Assembly: GCA_903813345.2 (NCBI GenBank)
Contig: CAIIXF020000002.1
Location: forward strand, 33,684,109-33,748,108
Origin: Owenia fusiformis
Taxonomy: Eukaryota; Annelida; Polychaeta; Sabellida; Oweniidae
Direction of reading: 5' to 3'
DNA: 64,000 nt
Shown: positions 1 to 12,402 of the stretch, one piece after another
How positions within the stretch are numbered: the first letter of the stretch is position 1
Layout: the number at the start of each line of letters is the position of its first letter
Position numbers and translations under genes: made by a program
Notes under the pieces: model-generated
Told to the model about the DNA's origin: nothing
Database searches by the model: none
The model's input: the letters and a program-made list of their open reading frames with translations, nothing else

Positions 1-671
1 GATGATATACAACAGGGTAGGAGCTGGAGTAACCACATCAACATCATTTGATAACACAGTATATTTGATATTCTAAAATCAAAATAATATAACTATTACT
101 AAAAAAACAATTTTTAGGGATGAACTGATCGATTGTATGCACTCTGTTAAACTAGTTTCACTTGAAAACAGTAGCTCTGTGGAGTAGCAAATCCCACCAA
201 ACAAAATATATTTTATCAATTTAAAATACCTTGTCATCTTTGATGTTACATTATAGAAATATCCAGGAAATTAGAAGAAGTCTTGTCTCGTTTTGGTATT
301 TGCATTATCAAAATCATTTAGAAATAAGTGGCCATATTGAAAATCCCTCCTTTAGCAGAGGTCCTTTGCCCATAAGACAGAAGCCTCCAATATTTGAACC
401 AAATTCTGTAGATGGTATTTAAGTAACCACTTTGAAATTCAGTAACCCTCTTGAAACATTATCCTTGAGAAGCGCTCCTACAACACTAGGCCTCAGCACA
501 TAAAATTTTGACCAAATCTGTCAATCGGTATTTGAGTTATTGCAAAGATACACAAACAGATGAACAGAAGGATGGGTGGATTCTCTATATCCCTACAAAC
601 TTCATTCGGTGGGATAATTAACAAATACAAATTTTTGCAACAAAAATAACTAATATTTCTTAAATGAAATC
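1..671. other. AS3MT intron sequence, nothing recognised
   Basis: Lies in the intron after AS3MT exon 4. I found no exon matching the rest of the protein, so the next exon is beyond the left edge. AT-rich, with no clear terminal repeats. Confidence 0.6.
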
Positions 672-1340
672 TAGTGTTCTTACCTTGAGTACTCTATAAG
701 CCTCGGCTATAACTGCATGCTTGTCATTAATACTAGTGTTCTTACCTTGAGTACTCTATAAGCCTCAGCTATAACTGCATGCTTGTCATTAATACTAGTG
801 TTCTTACCTTGAGTACTCTATAAGCCTCAGCTATAACTGCATGCTTGTCATTAATACTAGTGTTCTTACCTTGAGTACTCTATAAGCCTCAGCTATAACT
901 GCATGCTTGTCATTAATTCTAGTGTTCTTACCTTGAGTACTCTATAAGCCTCAGCTATAACTGCATGCTTGTCATTAATTCTAGTGTTCTTACCTTGAGT
1001 ACTCTATAAGCCTCAGCTATAACTGCATGCTTGTCATTAATTCTAGTGTTCTTACCTTGAGTACTCTATAAGCCTCAGCTATAACTGCATGCTTGTCATT
1101 AATTCTAGTGTTCTTACCTAGAGTACTCTATAAGCCTCAGCTATAACTGCATGCTTGTCATTAATTCTAGTGTTCTTACCTAGAGTACTCTATAAGCCTC
1201 AGCTATAACTGCATGCTTGTCATTAATTCTAGTGTTCTTACCTTGAGTACTCTATAAGCCTCAGCTATAACTGCATGCTTGTCATTTATACTAGTGTTCT
1301 TACCTTGAGTACTCTGTAAGCCTCAGCTATAACTGCATGC
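672..1340 (-). repeat. Exon-edge minisatellite: AS3MT exon 4 end plus donor, 11 x 62 bp
   Basis: Eleven head-to-tail units of 62 bp. Read on the minus strand, each holds the last 14 or so codons of AS3MT exon 4 (DKHAVIAEAYRVLK), the splice donor AAG|GTAAG, and about 20 bp of intron. The unit nearest the gene start (1291-1340) is the true exon end. The other ten lie in the intron as decoys. Two units (near 1105 and 1167) read TAG instead of AAG before the donor. A 62 bp period is not a multiple of three, so reading through brings stops. Confidence 0.95.
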
Positions 1341-3489
1341 TTGTCTGGGGAGAGGTTAATAACACAGTTGGAGCTAAAAATACAACAATTCTCAAATACA
1401 GGTTTTACTGACTATTACAAGCACATGACCCCTGAACCAGATAAACAATTTCATGCTGACATACGGCATCATAAATTACAGTTCTCTTTGAGCCCCCCCT
1501 CCCTCATATCAGGACCGCTCTCAAAATTGTAAGCATTTACTGATATTTTTGAATTTTTTGAACTACAAACTTGCTTCCTTTCAATTGTTTAGAATTTCCC
1601 ACCTTCCTAAAACATGATAAATTATGACCATGATAATTAGTATACTGTTGCAAGTAATTGTCATCATTTGAAATCACAACTTCTAAAGGAGATTACATGC
1701 CAGTCTTGAAATTTATTCTCCTCTAAACTGTGTGTTAACTTAACCTGAGGCAAAATAACTTGCAATAAATAAATGTTAACAAATGTATTCTCTTCTCACA
1801 CTATGATGTCAAATGCATTGTCTACTTACACAATGATGTCAAATGCATTGTCTACTCACACAATGATGTCAAATGCATTGTCTACTCACACAATGATGTC
1901 AAATGCATTGTCTACTCACACAATCATGTCAAATACATTGTCTACTCACACAATCATGTCAAATGCATTGTCTACTCACACAATCATGTCAAATGCATTG
2001 TCTACTCACACAATGATGTCAAATGCATTGTCTACTTACACAATGATGTCAAATGCATTGTCTACTCACACAATCATGTCAAATGCATTGTCTACTTACA
2101 CAATCATGTCAAATGCATTGTCTACTCACACAATGATGTCAAATGCATTGTCTACTCACACAATCATGTCAAATGCATTGTCTACTCACACAATGATGTC
2201 AAATGCATTGTCTACTCACACAATGATGTCAAATGCATTGTCTACTCACACAATGATGTCAAATACATTGTCTACTCACACAATGATGTCAAATGCATTG
2301 TCTACTCACACAATGAGGTCAAATACATTGTCTACTCACACAATGATGTCAAATGCATTGTCTACTCACACAATGATGTCAAATGTGTTGTCCTTTAGTC
2401 CAGCTTCTCCAAGTTTTTCAATGTAGCCTTTTACAAACTCTACATTAGACTTAGCAAAGCCAAACTTTTCTCTGTGGTAATCTATGTATTTATTAGCCAC
2501 TTCCAGCTAGAAATCAGAATATAGGATAATACGTTGAGAGAATTATTGTAACAATATCTTAAATAATACTTTAAACTGCATTTTAATGAACACCACAATT
2601 TAGTCAAATCAGACTGTTGTGGGAGGGAAATTTCCAATTAAACTTTTAAATATAAAACAAGTTAAGAGAATTTTCAAGTTGTGGCTTATAATACTTGTAA
2701 CGGAATGAAGGACGTGATCACTGCTGGTGGTGGTAGAGAAAGCTTTGATAATTTATAGCATAAGCACACCGTACCTGTTCATCTGTCATGTCAATTCCAA
2801 CAACATGTCCATTCTTTCCTACAAGCTTGCTAAGAATGTAGCAGTCTCTCCCTGACCCTGAGCCCAGATCCAATATGGACATATCCTCTAAGGTTGTAGG
2901 TATACATAGACCACAACCATAGTATCTGGTGAATAAATATGAGGAAAATGTTCACATGTTATATAGAACAATCATACATACCCTGAGTTTCAGAGCTTTG
3001 TACACTAGGCTCTGAGTAAGAGAAATAAGCAAACACTCTTGAAGATCTATTTGACCTTGAAGGTAGCTGTTATGGCCTTTTGTGAGAATGTCAATGTGCA
3101 ATAAATGCCTGCATGCACTTTGGATAGCACAGAATTCAGTGAATGCTACTTTAATTGAGTAGCTGGATTACAATTGACCATATTCTTAGCTGGGGATTGT
3201 TCAAAGGGTTATCTCCAACTCTAAGAGTGTAGATGAATAGCTCTTTCAAGGATATAAAATGTTTATAATGTTATACTTGAGGTGACTTCAAAATATAAAA
3301 CAAAATGGAGATTTAAACTTACTTAATGACAACTTCGTCATGTACTTGGGCAATTGCTTTTCTGATATGCTTGGCGATCTTTGCAGAGCCCTCTATTGAA
3401 ACACAGGCATTTGTCTTTAAGTCATCCGTCTTTGATAGCACTTTTCCATAGTAATCCTTCACAGAATCTGTTACCAACTCCTCAGCCAT
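1304..3489 (-). CDS. AS3MT: Arsenite methyltransferase, exons 1-4 (3' part off the window)
   Basis: Methylates trivalent arsenic with S-adenosylmethionine in the cytosol. Coding exons on the minus strand: 3489-3323, 2925-2775, 2506-2370 and 1373-1304. All have GT-AG borders and phases that join without a break, giving about 175 residues. Visible landmarks: Cys29 in TNACV, Cys60 in YYGCGL, the SAM-binding loop ILDLGSGSGRDCY around residues 72-84, GIDMT near 101, and Cys155 in SNCVINL. These three cysteines match the human Cys32, Cys61 and Cys156 used for arsenic binding. The fourth cysteine and the C-terminal half (after EAYRVLK) must lie left of position 1. The start ATG at 3489 sits one base inside an exon whose acceptor is at 3491-3492, so a non-coding 5' exon is expected upstream. 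The 3' ends of exons 3 and 4 are each copied many times in tandem in the following intron. The family call is certain; exon borders are inferred from sequence only. Confidence 0.95.
1793..2392 (-). repeat. Exon-edge minisatellite: AS3MT exon 3 end plus donor, 20 x 30 bp
   Basis: Twenty units of exactly 30 bp. On the minus strand each unit encodes the end of exon 3 (AFDIIV) followed by its donor GT|GTGAGT. The true exon end is at 2370 and the 19 copies downstream are intronic. The period is ten codons, so frame is kept, but each unit has an in-frame TGA right after the donor; use of any later donor would stop translation. Three decoy units, near 1830, 2040 and 2100, read GTAAGT and look stronger than the genuine GTGAGT. 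The array also gives a 217-codon open frame on the plus strand, which is an artefact of the period. Confidence 0.95.
2507..2774. other. AS3MT intron 2
   Basis: Plain intron between exons 2 and 3 on the minus strand, with donor GTACGG at 2774 and acceptor TTTCTAG ending at 2507. No repeat seen. Confidence 0.85.
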
Positions 3490-4110
3490 GCTATAACAAA
3501 GAGAATGAAACCAAATAGTGAAAGTCAGGATTGTTTTGTGAAATAACAATTTATGTCAACATGTAAATATATTTCTCAATTTACAATCGGTGGCTTAACC
3601 TTAAGCACAAGAACATAGTATGGATGTTAGAGGGTAGTTGTGTCTTTCTAATGATGTCTGTCGGACATATTCTTTGAGGTACTACAGGCCTGTAGCCAGG
3701 AATTTTCTGAAAATGAATCCCTCTTGGCAAAAGCTGGCTTTAGGCCTGTACTAGAAATACATGTAGCTGTAAATAACCCAAGTTACCAAAGCCAACTGCC
3801 AAGATTACATAAGTAAATAAAGTAATTTAGATTACTGAGTACATATATCTTATATATGGTAAAATCCATACAATATTGTACTAAGGGGCAACATTTTCAT
3901 CTTACAAAATAGCACACTTCTATAAACTACAGGACCCTATTACATAAACAGTGGAAGGCCATACGCTGATGAGTTGGACAATTATTTGATCAAGATGATG
4001 AGAGATTTGACTAATATAACACCTGGGGCAGGAGCATTTTTTGTTCCCACTAATTGCTAAACCTCTTCACTTATCTGCAAAACTTTGGTCACAACACAGA
4101 TAAGTCTGTA

Positions 4111-4363
4111 TGAGAGCTGTTCAATAAATTTTGATCAAAATGGTCTCGTTTTGATGTCATCACCAGAAGTGGTGACATATTATTATACTCAACAACAACT
4201 TTATTTGTGGATGGTGATAAAATAACATTTTTCCATCGTAAATTATAAAAGCATACACTCTATCGATAAATAGCCTGTAATTCCTGATTTCACCTTGATT
4301 TTCTAGCAAACAAGAAAATGAGAGCACCTGTACACTTTATCGGTATTTATTGAACAACCTTTG
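4111..4363. mobile_element. Mariner-like non-autonomous element
   Basis: The ends are inverted: TGAGAGCTGTTCAATAAAT on the left, and on the right the complement of CAAAGGTTGTTCAATAAAT. Both sides are bordered by TA (4109-4110 and 4364-4365). The GGTTGTTCAATAAAT end is typical of Tc1/mariner elements. It is about 253 bp with no transposase. Inside it, at 4150-4215, lies a piece of the dispersed TGTCACCACCAGAAGTGG family. Confidence 0.65.
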
Positions 4364-5832
4364 TACTTATTGAAACTGCAAAATTTCATCAGAAATATGC
4401 AGTATAGTACTGTATTGATACAACTGATTTCTCTAGAAGTGGCAACAATAGGCTAAACTGCAAGTCATTCCCGTTGATCCTGGGTTGAGTCTTCAATTAA
4501 TAAAATTTTGAGACTCCTACATACCTTATTTTTTACATGAACCAACTTTTTCTCATGAATGTATAAAAGCCATAAATTATTGACTCACGGGATGTCATCG
4601 ACTTATTTGGTCAATGTGGCAGAGCAAGTCGTTTTTACAAGAAATTTCAAGATTTTCAAACAATTTATTTTTTTAACTGGAAATCTGCTTATTCCAAGAG
4701 AAAATGAACCAGTATATACAATGACAATGACAATCATCCTTCCGGAAGCGGAAGTCTTTTATGATCTTTGACTGTGAAAATTACTTGCTGCATGACCTTC
4801 TTCCTAATAAAATTGATTTTGGATTCTAGCCCCATTTGCATCTAAAGTTCTATTCAAAATTCTGCCTGATATTGACCATGTATTATACGTGTAAATGTCA
4901 AGAATTTGAAAGATAATGTAGAGTAAAATAACCACATGGTGCCTAGGTCTGAAAAAAACTTCAGCCACTAGCATAATAAGCCACGGATGTGACATGTCGT
5001 CGCATTCTAAGTCCCAGGTATTAAATATTTGTGAAACTTATGAAGTGTCAATTTAGAACATAGTGAAAATACTGCATCAAGTCAGAGAAGGTTATCCCGT
5101 GCCAGGACTACAGTGTACATGTACAATCCTGATATAGGCAGACGATCAGTCATATAAGCCTGAGAATTACACCCTAAATGATATAAGAAAAAAATAATCC
5201 ATACCTCAATCTTGCTATTCTTGCCAAATAATACTGGAAATGTAAGACCATTGCAAAAGGCTTAAATCATATTCAGAGCACCTTATTTTCGTGAATGGAC
5301 CAATCAGGATGCATGCGACACTCATGTACAACAGCCATAAAGATATGGAATGTGAATTTCACTTCCATTGCCTGGTGTATAATCAGCTTAGAGTAATTTA
5401 CTGTAGAACTGTCTGTGTTACACGATCACTAGGACATTACCCACAAACACTGGTGATCCGCTCGATTATGCTGGTTACTCGTAATTCGTCACTAAGTTAC
5501 ATAAACGGTTTCGGTTAAAAGTGCAGATCTTGTTTTTCGAAAAAACCGTTTCGATAACTTAAGTGAGGAATTAAATCGATGATTCTGTTGTCTTCTGAAC
5601 AATTTGTTCGCAAATATATACATTTTCTTAAACATATGATACTGACACACGTTTGTTTTAAAAATGTCGTGGGAATTCTGCCCACAACATGTGAAATAAG
5701 GAAAAATCGTACCTTCGATGTTCCGACATTTTGTTACCGAAACGAACCGCAAGGGTATTGGACATGGAAACTTACTTCATGTCACTTGTGTACATACTCT
5801 ACATTACTTCCTGCGAAAGCTACATTGTATTT

Positions 5833-6109
5833 AGTTCAACAAGTTAAACCTAGTCTGGGCCTTATTTCTTATCTGACATTTCTTGTGGCCCACCCTAGGT
5901 TTAACATCCGTGCCTATTCGGCCCTTGATGCAAAAAATTTTAATGATGGCCTATGACAGCGCATGGAATTCTATGCGCGTTTTATTAATAACTGATAGTG
6001 AGAATTTGCAACCAATGAAAGCATAGCACGGAAGTTAAACCCAACCACGGCAACAAGAACACTCAGATTATAAATGAAAGCCGTGGTATTGGGTTTAACT
6101 TGTTGAACT
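5833..6109. mobile_element. 277 bp inverted-repeat element with an 11 bp target duplication
   Basis: Ends are AGTTCAACAAGTTAAACC and its exact inverse. The direct repeat ACATTGTATTT flanks it at 5822-5832 and 6110-6120. An 11 bp duplication fits Mutator-like elements (usually 9-11 bp), but no transposase is present, so the superfamily is inferred. Confidence 0.8.
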
Positions 6110-6262
6110 ACATTGTATTTGGATTTTGATAAGTTTCAAAATCTAACATGGCTCTCGAAGTGAGCCTCTACACAGATTCTAGCAATGGCAACAATAGTAT
6201 TCTATAAACAAAGTTATTAGTAGCACACATGGTTATTTTATGGTGTTCTTTGTTCGCAACTC

Positions 6263-6330
6263 ACCTTATGATCGACAGAATATTACGAATCTCCTCGACT
6301 TTTCAACTTTTCTTAAACCGGAAGTGGCCC
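6263..6330 (-). promoter_or_regulatory. Candidate AS3MT leader exon donor
   Basis: On the minus strand, CATAAG|GTGAGT at 6265/6264 is a full-consensus splice donor about 2.8 kb upstream of the AS3MT start-codon exon, which needs an upstream leader because its acceptor stands one base before the ATG. The transcription start is not visible. Confidence 0.4.
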
Positions 6331-6462
6331 TATTACCTGTGGCGACATCTGTTAAAAGTAAAAGTTGAGAAATTTAAAAGAAAATCCACGTAGACGTTTT
6401 CGCTGATTAGGCAAACCAGAGATTCATATTCTCACATTTAAATCTACATAGACAACGATAAG
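6265..6462. promoter_or_regulatory. Probable divergent promoter of AS3MT and UGDH
   Basis: Between a minus-strand donor (6265) and a plus-strand donor ATAAG|GTATGT (6462) lie 198 bp with CCGGAAGTG at 6318-6326. That is the ETS/GABP core often found in TATA-less two-way promoters. Both genes need a non-coding leader exon, and this is the point between them where both donors occur back to back. This is inference; no start sites are visible. Confidence 0.4.
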
Positions 6463-9400
6463 GTATGTCCTGAATTTATTCTGTTACATGCTGGGATAAT
6501 TTTGACTACACAGACGGATAAATAGACTTTTGTGAAGTTGAGTCAGATTTGACAACCGAAGTCCAAGTGAAAAATAATTTTCGTCCGTGAGTTTGAGACT
6601 TCAGCTGGTATTCTCACAGTAAATATTCATAGATCAAATGTCGGTCCTGTCCTCTGATTTTACCATTTGACAGACACTCATAAATCCCTAATTCATCTCA
6701 CTTTTAGTGCTATCATATGATCTGATATTACTCTTCGTGACCACAGTCCAGAGAAATGGGTGTGGCTTAACTTCTTATAATGTCACTATATCGTGGCCTT
6801 CATCCAAAGATAAATCCATGCATGTTTTTTTACTGCTGTATACAGGTCATGTTGTAATCATAAAATTTGAAATCGCTAACTTAGAATTTACAGCCAGTTA
6901 TTAATGTCAGACAATTACGACATTTCGTCCAGTTTCTGAATATCGCCATTTTTCTTAGAGCCGTTTATTTTAATTTTAGACAAAATCCTGACAAAATCAT
7001 GCAATATCTCATCAAGGAGCTCGCAAGGAGCCTAGTCAGTCCCATTTTAATTCATGATTTATTTATCTGGCGATTTTTAAATATATTTAATAAATTTATA
7101 GCACGATGGCCAGCTTTGTTCAAATGGTTCACAGTGTTCCAGATGAAATTACTTCTAGCCAAGAATTACCTAGAGACTCGAGTAAGGTGTGGCACATCAT
7201 ATATGATGATACATTTAATGTAAATTTTCATAGGTAATAATGATCTTGATAAAAACAGTTTTGGCTCAGCCTTATTAACATTGATGCCCTTTCCTTCTTG
7301 TTGTTCTTGTTTCAAGCCCGTCCGAAGCCCGGAGTTGGGGTTGGGGGACCCACCACCTCCCCTTTTCAGAAGTTTTCTGGAAAATTGTATTGATGCAAAT
7401 ATGGCTCAGTTTTGCTCACAATGCACCAGAGAGGGTCTAAAATTTTTTCCAGGGGCCCAGTCCCCCTAGCTTGCGATGCATTGGCATAGGTTCCGGGTGA
7501 CTGGTAGCATAATAGAAGTGTCACGGTCCAAAAAAATTTCGATACGGTACAGAATGGTACACATGGTCGCTGGACATGGTACATTCGGGACGGGACAGAA
7601 CAATAGAGAAAAACGATGCAATGTCTGATGATGGCAGTTTCACTTTTCAAAATCATATTCAGATATAAAAAACGTCAATTAAAATCTAATATAATGCATC
7701 TGCCACGAATGTGTTCGGCATTTCACATAATCTGCATTTTGCCTGTTTACTCTCAATGTAACTTTTCTCAACTGAACTCATGTGCACTTTGTATCTGTGT
7801 TTTTGACCTCTATTGATTAGCCTTAATTTTCATAAGCCTATTTGAATTCATAAAAACATTGTCATTTACTATTCAAAACAACTTACATAATTTTATATCA
7901 CAATAGCATAACCCATCCAATCTCAATATTCACCCCTCCCCTGGTAAATCCTTTGGACGTCTGTGTTTGTCTCTGTTCTCTCACTTTTAATTTTCACTTA
8001 TTACTCACATGTTGTTTTACTCAGCCATTTTTTGTAATGAGCCGATCTATAATTACAGAGGGGTTAAGGGGTTTGCCAGTTTTATTTCAATGGCAAATTC
8101 AGCCAGTGTTTTAAAATGTTAGCAGTATTTTAATTTATTGGACCATAAATACAGAACTAAGTTAACATTATATTTCTTACTCTGAATTCACCTTAAATAA
8201 ATGCTGAAGTTTGAGTTCTATAGGTATCTGCAGAAAATGCCTAAAAATAAGATGGAAATATTTACTGAGTTTACTGAGGTAAGAAAATATTGCACTGCCA
8301 TCTCAGAACATTTCAGCTTTTGAAACATTTTAGAGGTGGCGTTATACAGATGAGCACAAACGTCATTGTTAAACTTGCTTGCTACATGTAATGCTAAAAC
8401 TGTATTATATTTACATTGTGCACTATTGCAAAGTCATTATGAAAATCAAAATACTCGTACAGTATTGTTTTATCAAATGAGACCACATTCATATTTTATG
8501 GAATGTTATCTTGTACTTGAGTGCAATGATATAAAACCTCTATTCATTCAGATATCAATTTCGCCCTGTCATCATGATCACCAAAATTCTCAAGATATCC
8601 AGTTATTCTCCGAGTCTATAAAGTTGCACATGTTTGATTTACTAAAGCTATCAATATTAATAAATATCTTAAAATGCATTGTCATTATATCATGATGAAG
8701 GAATGTATCTCTTCAATATAATATTAGTATACGTGCATCTATCCATAACTTTTACCTACAAGTACAGTTTTTTAAAACATTTTAGATGCTCTAACAGTGC
8801 TGGCTACTGATACGCTTCATCAGCAGTCTCACTCCTCCTGCTTTCAGATTGACAAGGAGTTACCCCAGAAATCCCTATTGCTCTCCACTCTCTCCTTCGA
8901 TTTTTACAACTGATTGTTGATTTTACAGTTTCAATGTTGACATCTCAAATCTAACCAAACTTTTAATGGCATTTATGGAGGTTTAGATTTGAAATGATTT
9001 AATCTCACAGTTGGTGGAATCAAACTTTAAGAAGTTGGAAAGTGTTCATATATTTATTTCATACAGGTCAAAATCAGATTTATTAAGTAAATTATTTGTT
9101 ATATAATTTTTTTCATTATACACCATTGTCATTAATCTTGGGTTGATTATTCATGGTACGTATTTTAAAGTGGAAATGAAAATATAAAACTTGGAAAGTG
9201 TTGAAAATGTTTATTTTAAATTTAAGTTGCTGAAATGTCTTCATTTATTAAAACTGAAAGAAGGTGACATGTACTTTTGAAAAACCATTGCCAAATGTCT
9301 AAATAAACTTAAAAACCTAAAGATTATCATGATAAAAGTCAAATAAAGTCAAAACTGTTGAACCTATTGTGACTTGATTCTCAGCACCATCTTTATGAGT

Positions 9401-10222
9401 ACAAGCAAATTAGATAAAAAGCTACTCTGACATCCTTGGCTCAAGTCTTGAGCTGCTATGAAGGCACTGCTTCGATAAATCAGAGTATATTGAACCTTTA
9501 AGAAAATACATGTATCACAAGAAATGTTACATGTTGTGAAGAAAAACTATTGCAAAATTGTGACGTTAATCTTTAGTTTTCTATAGCTTTTGCTGTTTCT
9601 TTAAATTGCTTTGATCTTTGTCATTTGAATCGGTTTATTCTAATAAAGGGTGTGGTTTGTGTTAAATCTTTTCGTCACACCATAAACTTATCAATAACCT
9701 ATATATTGACATTTGACTGTTTATTTAATATGTCATGACGTATGTTTCAATCATTACCAAAGGTTTGTTCAATAAGCACTTACCTAAAAAGGAAGTCACG
9801 CAAATCATCATAAAGAAATAAAAAGCTCACATAGTTCAAACAGGTATCATATTTGAATCAAGATATTTCTCTAAGACATTACATTTAGAGACTTAAACTG
9901 TACCAGAGGGATCAAATATTGGTAAGTAAACATAATATGATGAATTTTTATTTAAAGTGAAATCCTCCCCTTTAATAAACTAAAGTTGTAGTTATTCAAG
10001 TATGTTCAAGAGTGTGTTTTAACCTCATTATGTATTGTAAAGATTTACACAAATTAAAATTAGGCAGAATAATCCTTTACCGCACCCTTTCTCTCTTTAG
10101 TATGTAAGTGTTATTGAAATAGAGAGAGAGGGCTGAGTATTTACCCGTCACTTTAGACTAGCTACCTGGTAAGTTAAATCAATTGGTATATGAGATGACA
10201 TGCTTAGTTTTAAGAATGAGTA
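6463..10222. other. Long non-coding stretch upstream of UGDH
   Basis: AT-rich. A G/C-rich patch at 7310-7480 resembles transposon debris but has no clear ends. No exon with similarity to known proteins was seen. It may be the first intron of UGDH. Confidence 0.5.
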
Positions 10223-10224
10223 TA

Positions 10225-10417
10225 CAGTAAAACCTGTTTTAGTGAACACCTCTCTCTGGTGAATACCTCTCTCTACTGAATACCTCTCTCTAGTGGACAC
10301 CCCTCATCTGCACATACTTTATTGATCACTGTATAAATTACTCTCTCTGGAGTGAACACCTTCCAACACTGAACATTTTTCTTGGCAAAAAATGTTCAAT
10401 ATACACAGGTTATACTG
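10225..10417. mobile_element. MITE, TA-flanked, CAGTAAAACCTG ends
   Basis: The left end CAGTAAAACCTGT and the right end (inverse of CAGTATAACCTGT) are bordered by TA at 10223-10224 and 10418-10419. Length is 193 bp with no coding capacity. Inside are about four 17 bp units of the type TGAACACCTCTCTCTGG. The TA target and ends fit a Tc1/mariner MITE. Confidence 0.75.
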
Positions 10418-11782
10418 TAGATCAGCAAAAACTGCCAAGTGATACTGAGTTTGACATCTTTGTAAGTGAAACACTTTTCTCAGTGCCATCAGTTGATGTT
10501 AAATTAACCTCTGTCAGTAGAGTGGCTCGTACAAATAGAACTCCTAAACTCCTTCGGATGGTTATATTTTGGGTGCAAATTTTTCTTTTCACAGTGTTTC
10601 CCAAAGTTGGTCAAAATACTCTAAGAGGACAGATCCACTCTTATGCCCAGCATAACAACAGTTCTTCTCTTATGCCCGGCATAAGAATTGAACCTATTTT
10701 GCCCAAACATCATGTTTGCTGAAGTCCGAGTCAAAGTAGGATTCCAAGATCAAATGTTGAGGTGTTTCTTATTTTCATGTTTTTGCTTTTGAGTGGCTGT
10801 AACAGTTTTTAATATCTCAAGTGATATGTACCTATCCTATACCCCCCCCCCAGTATCCATAAGAATATTAGATTTTCGTTCAAGTAGGTGTAATTAAACA
10901 AGTTATTAAACTCCACCTTGATAGATTTGATTTTTCATATACAAAGCATTTTTGAGAAATTACTCATTTATCAACATGAATTATTCTTTTAAGTGCATGG
11001 AGAACATGTGCCAATGCTTTTTAGCTGCATTGTGAATGTAGGGGTTGGGACTATGCTCTTCACAATATTAGCAATGAATCATGGTTCTTGAGGGCCCTCA
11101 ACTCCCAAAAAATAATTAATTAAAATTTTATAGAATTAATTTCATTTATCTGGACAAATAACCATTGCGTTATATTCTAAACTCAGTCATTAACCTATGT
11201 TTTAACACCAATTGAACATTTTCCAAATTTTAAAATATGCTGCATACTGCAAAGCATACACTTTTAGGGTGCAGTGTGTCAGTGGTCAATCAGCTATTTA
11301 AAATAAATACTCATATTGTTTAACACAAGACTCTTGATATGTTAGCGTGATCCATAAACTTAACACACACATAATTATTAACTCAGTGTACATACCAGTA
11401 TGTAAAGCTGCAGTATTACCATTGGCCAGGAAGTATAAAGAAGCATGCGGAGATTGTCATAATCCATGTTTATTTAAAGATGCTACGATTGATCAACAAA
11501 TAAATACGCAGAAACAGACAGGATAATTGGATAATCAAATAAAACTTGTCAAAGCCTCATGGTATAAAATCACGCAGAAACTCATGAATTTGAAGTAAAT
11601 CTTATAAGGCTACATACAGTTGTATACTTTATATAAACAGTAGTGCCACATCAACACAAATATACAATACACATCAGCAGGTGAATTTAATTTTCCGAGT
11701 TATTGAACGGTATCAAACGGGAAAGAGGAACATAAATACGGACAATTTTACTATTTTATCAACTTGATAGATATTAGGCAAC

Positions 11783-11829
11783 ATGGGACCAAGAGGAGCT
11801 CAGGATATCAGTGGAAAACCAACTTTAAG
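11783..11829 (+). CDS. Candidate alternative first coding exon of UGDH
   Basis: ATG in a good context (GCAACATGG), 15 codons reading MGPRGAQDISGKPTL, then AG|GTGAAT. Joined to the acceptor at 15727-15728 the frame runs on (AG+T TAT TTT GAT ATG) straight into the usual UGDH start, adding 19 residues ahead of [19 protein letters not shown] box lies about 50 bp upstream. Only one splice signal plus frame agreement supports it, so chance is possible. Confidence 0.35.
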
Positions 11830-12402
11830 GTGAATAAAAATCATATTCATTACCCTCGATAAATTTCTCATTGTTAGCTAATTTCATTGAAAACATCAAC
11901 TAAAGGGAATGTAATCATCTTAAGATTAAGACATTGGTGTTGATCAGAATAGCGAAGTACAGTAGACATATGTGTTACAAAATAACAACGTATATTAATT
12001 ATGATGCAATGTTCATTTTTTTATATCGTAAATGTAAATTCACAGTCATAAAAGTCAGGGTAAGGTCTGAGTTATAGTTCAAGTTAAACTATCACACATG
12101 CTATTTATATTCATTGATTTAAAGGTATCTTGTTAGCATGTGGTAAAAGTTGGCTCAAAGTCATCTTCATGAATGCTTTCCTTTTACATGTAATTGATTG
12201 TTTTCTATATATTCAGCCAGGGATGATTAGTCCTGCATCTAGCCCCTGTGAATCCCTCTATCTAACCCCTAGCATAGGTATATTGTCTATATTGGGCATG
12301 AGACTAGATTACAAGGGGTGGAAATACAGAGGCTTAATGCATGTTTAAAGTATAAAAAAACATTACTTTATCAAGCAAGAGGCCATGTTTTAAAGATATT
12401 GT

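Larger units (their letters stand above)
3491..6262. other. AS3MT first intron (probable), holding two small transposons
   Basis: If the leader exon at 6265 is real, this is the first intron of AS3MT, about 2.8 kb. It holds a mariner-like element at 4111-4363 and an inverted-repeat element at 5833-6109. A short palindromic repeat starting CAGGCCTGTAGCCAGG lies near 3685-3755. No coding exon was recognised. Confidence 0.5.

Noticed and set aside
1773-2426. 217-codon open frame of MSNALSTHTM repeats on the plus strand
   Set aside because: It is the reverse strand of the 30 bp exon-edge array; the frame stays open only because the period is ten codons.
5492-5956. Overlapping open frames of 86 and 125 codons
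   Set aside because: They sit in intron DNA and the end of one runs into a transposon; no known domain.
7300-7480. G/C-rich patch as a possible exon or CpG island
   Set aside because: No conserved protein, no splice signals, few CG pairs; more like repeat debris.
9760-9835. Possible mariner end GGTTTGTTCAATAAGCACTT
   Set aside because: Only one end is seen, with no inverted partner.
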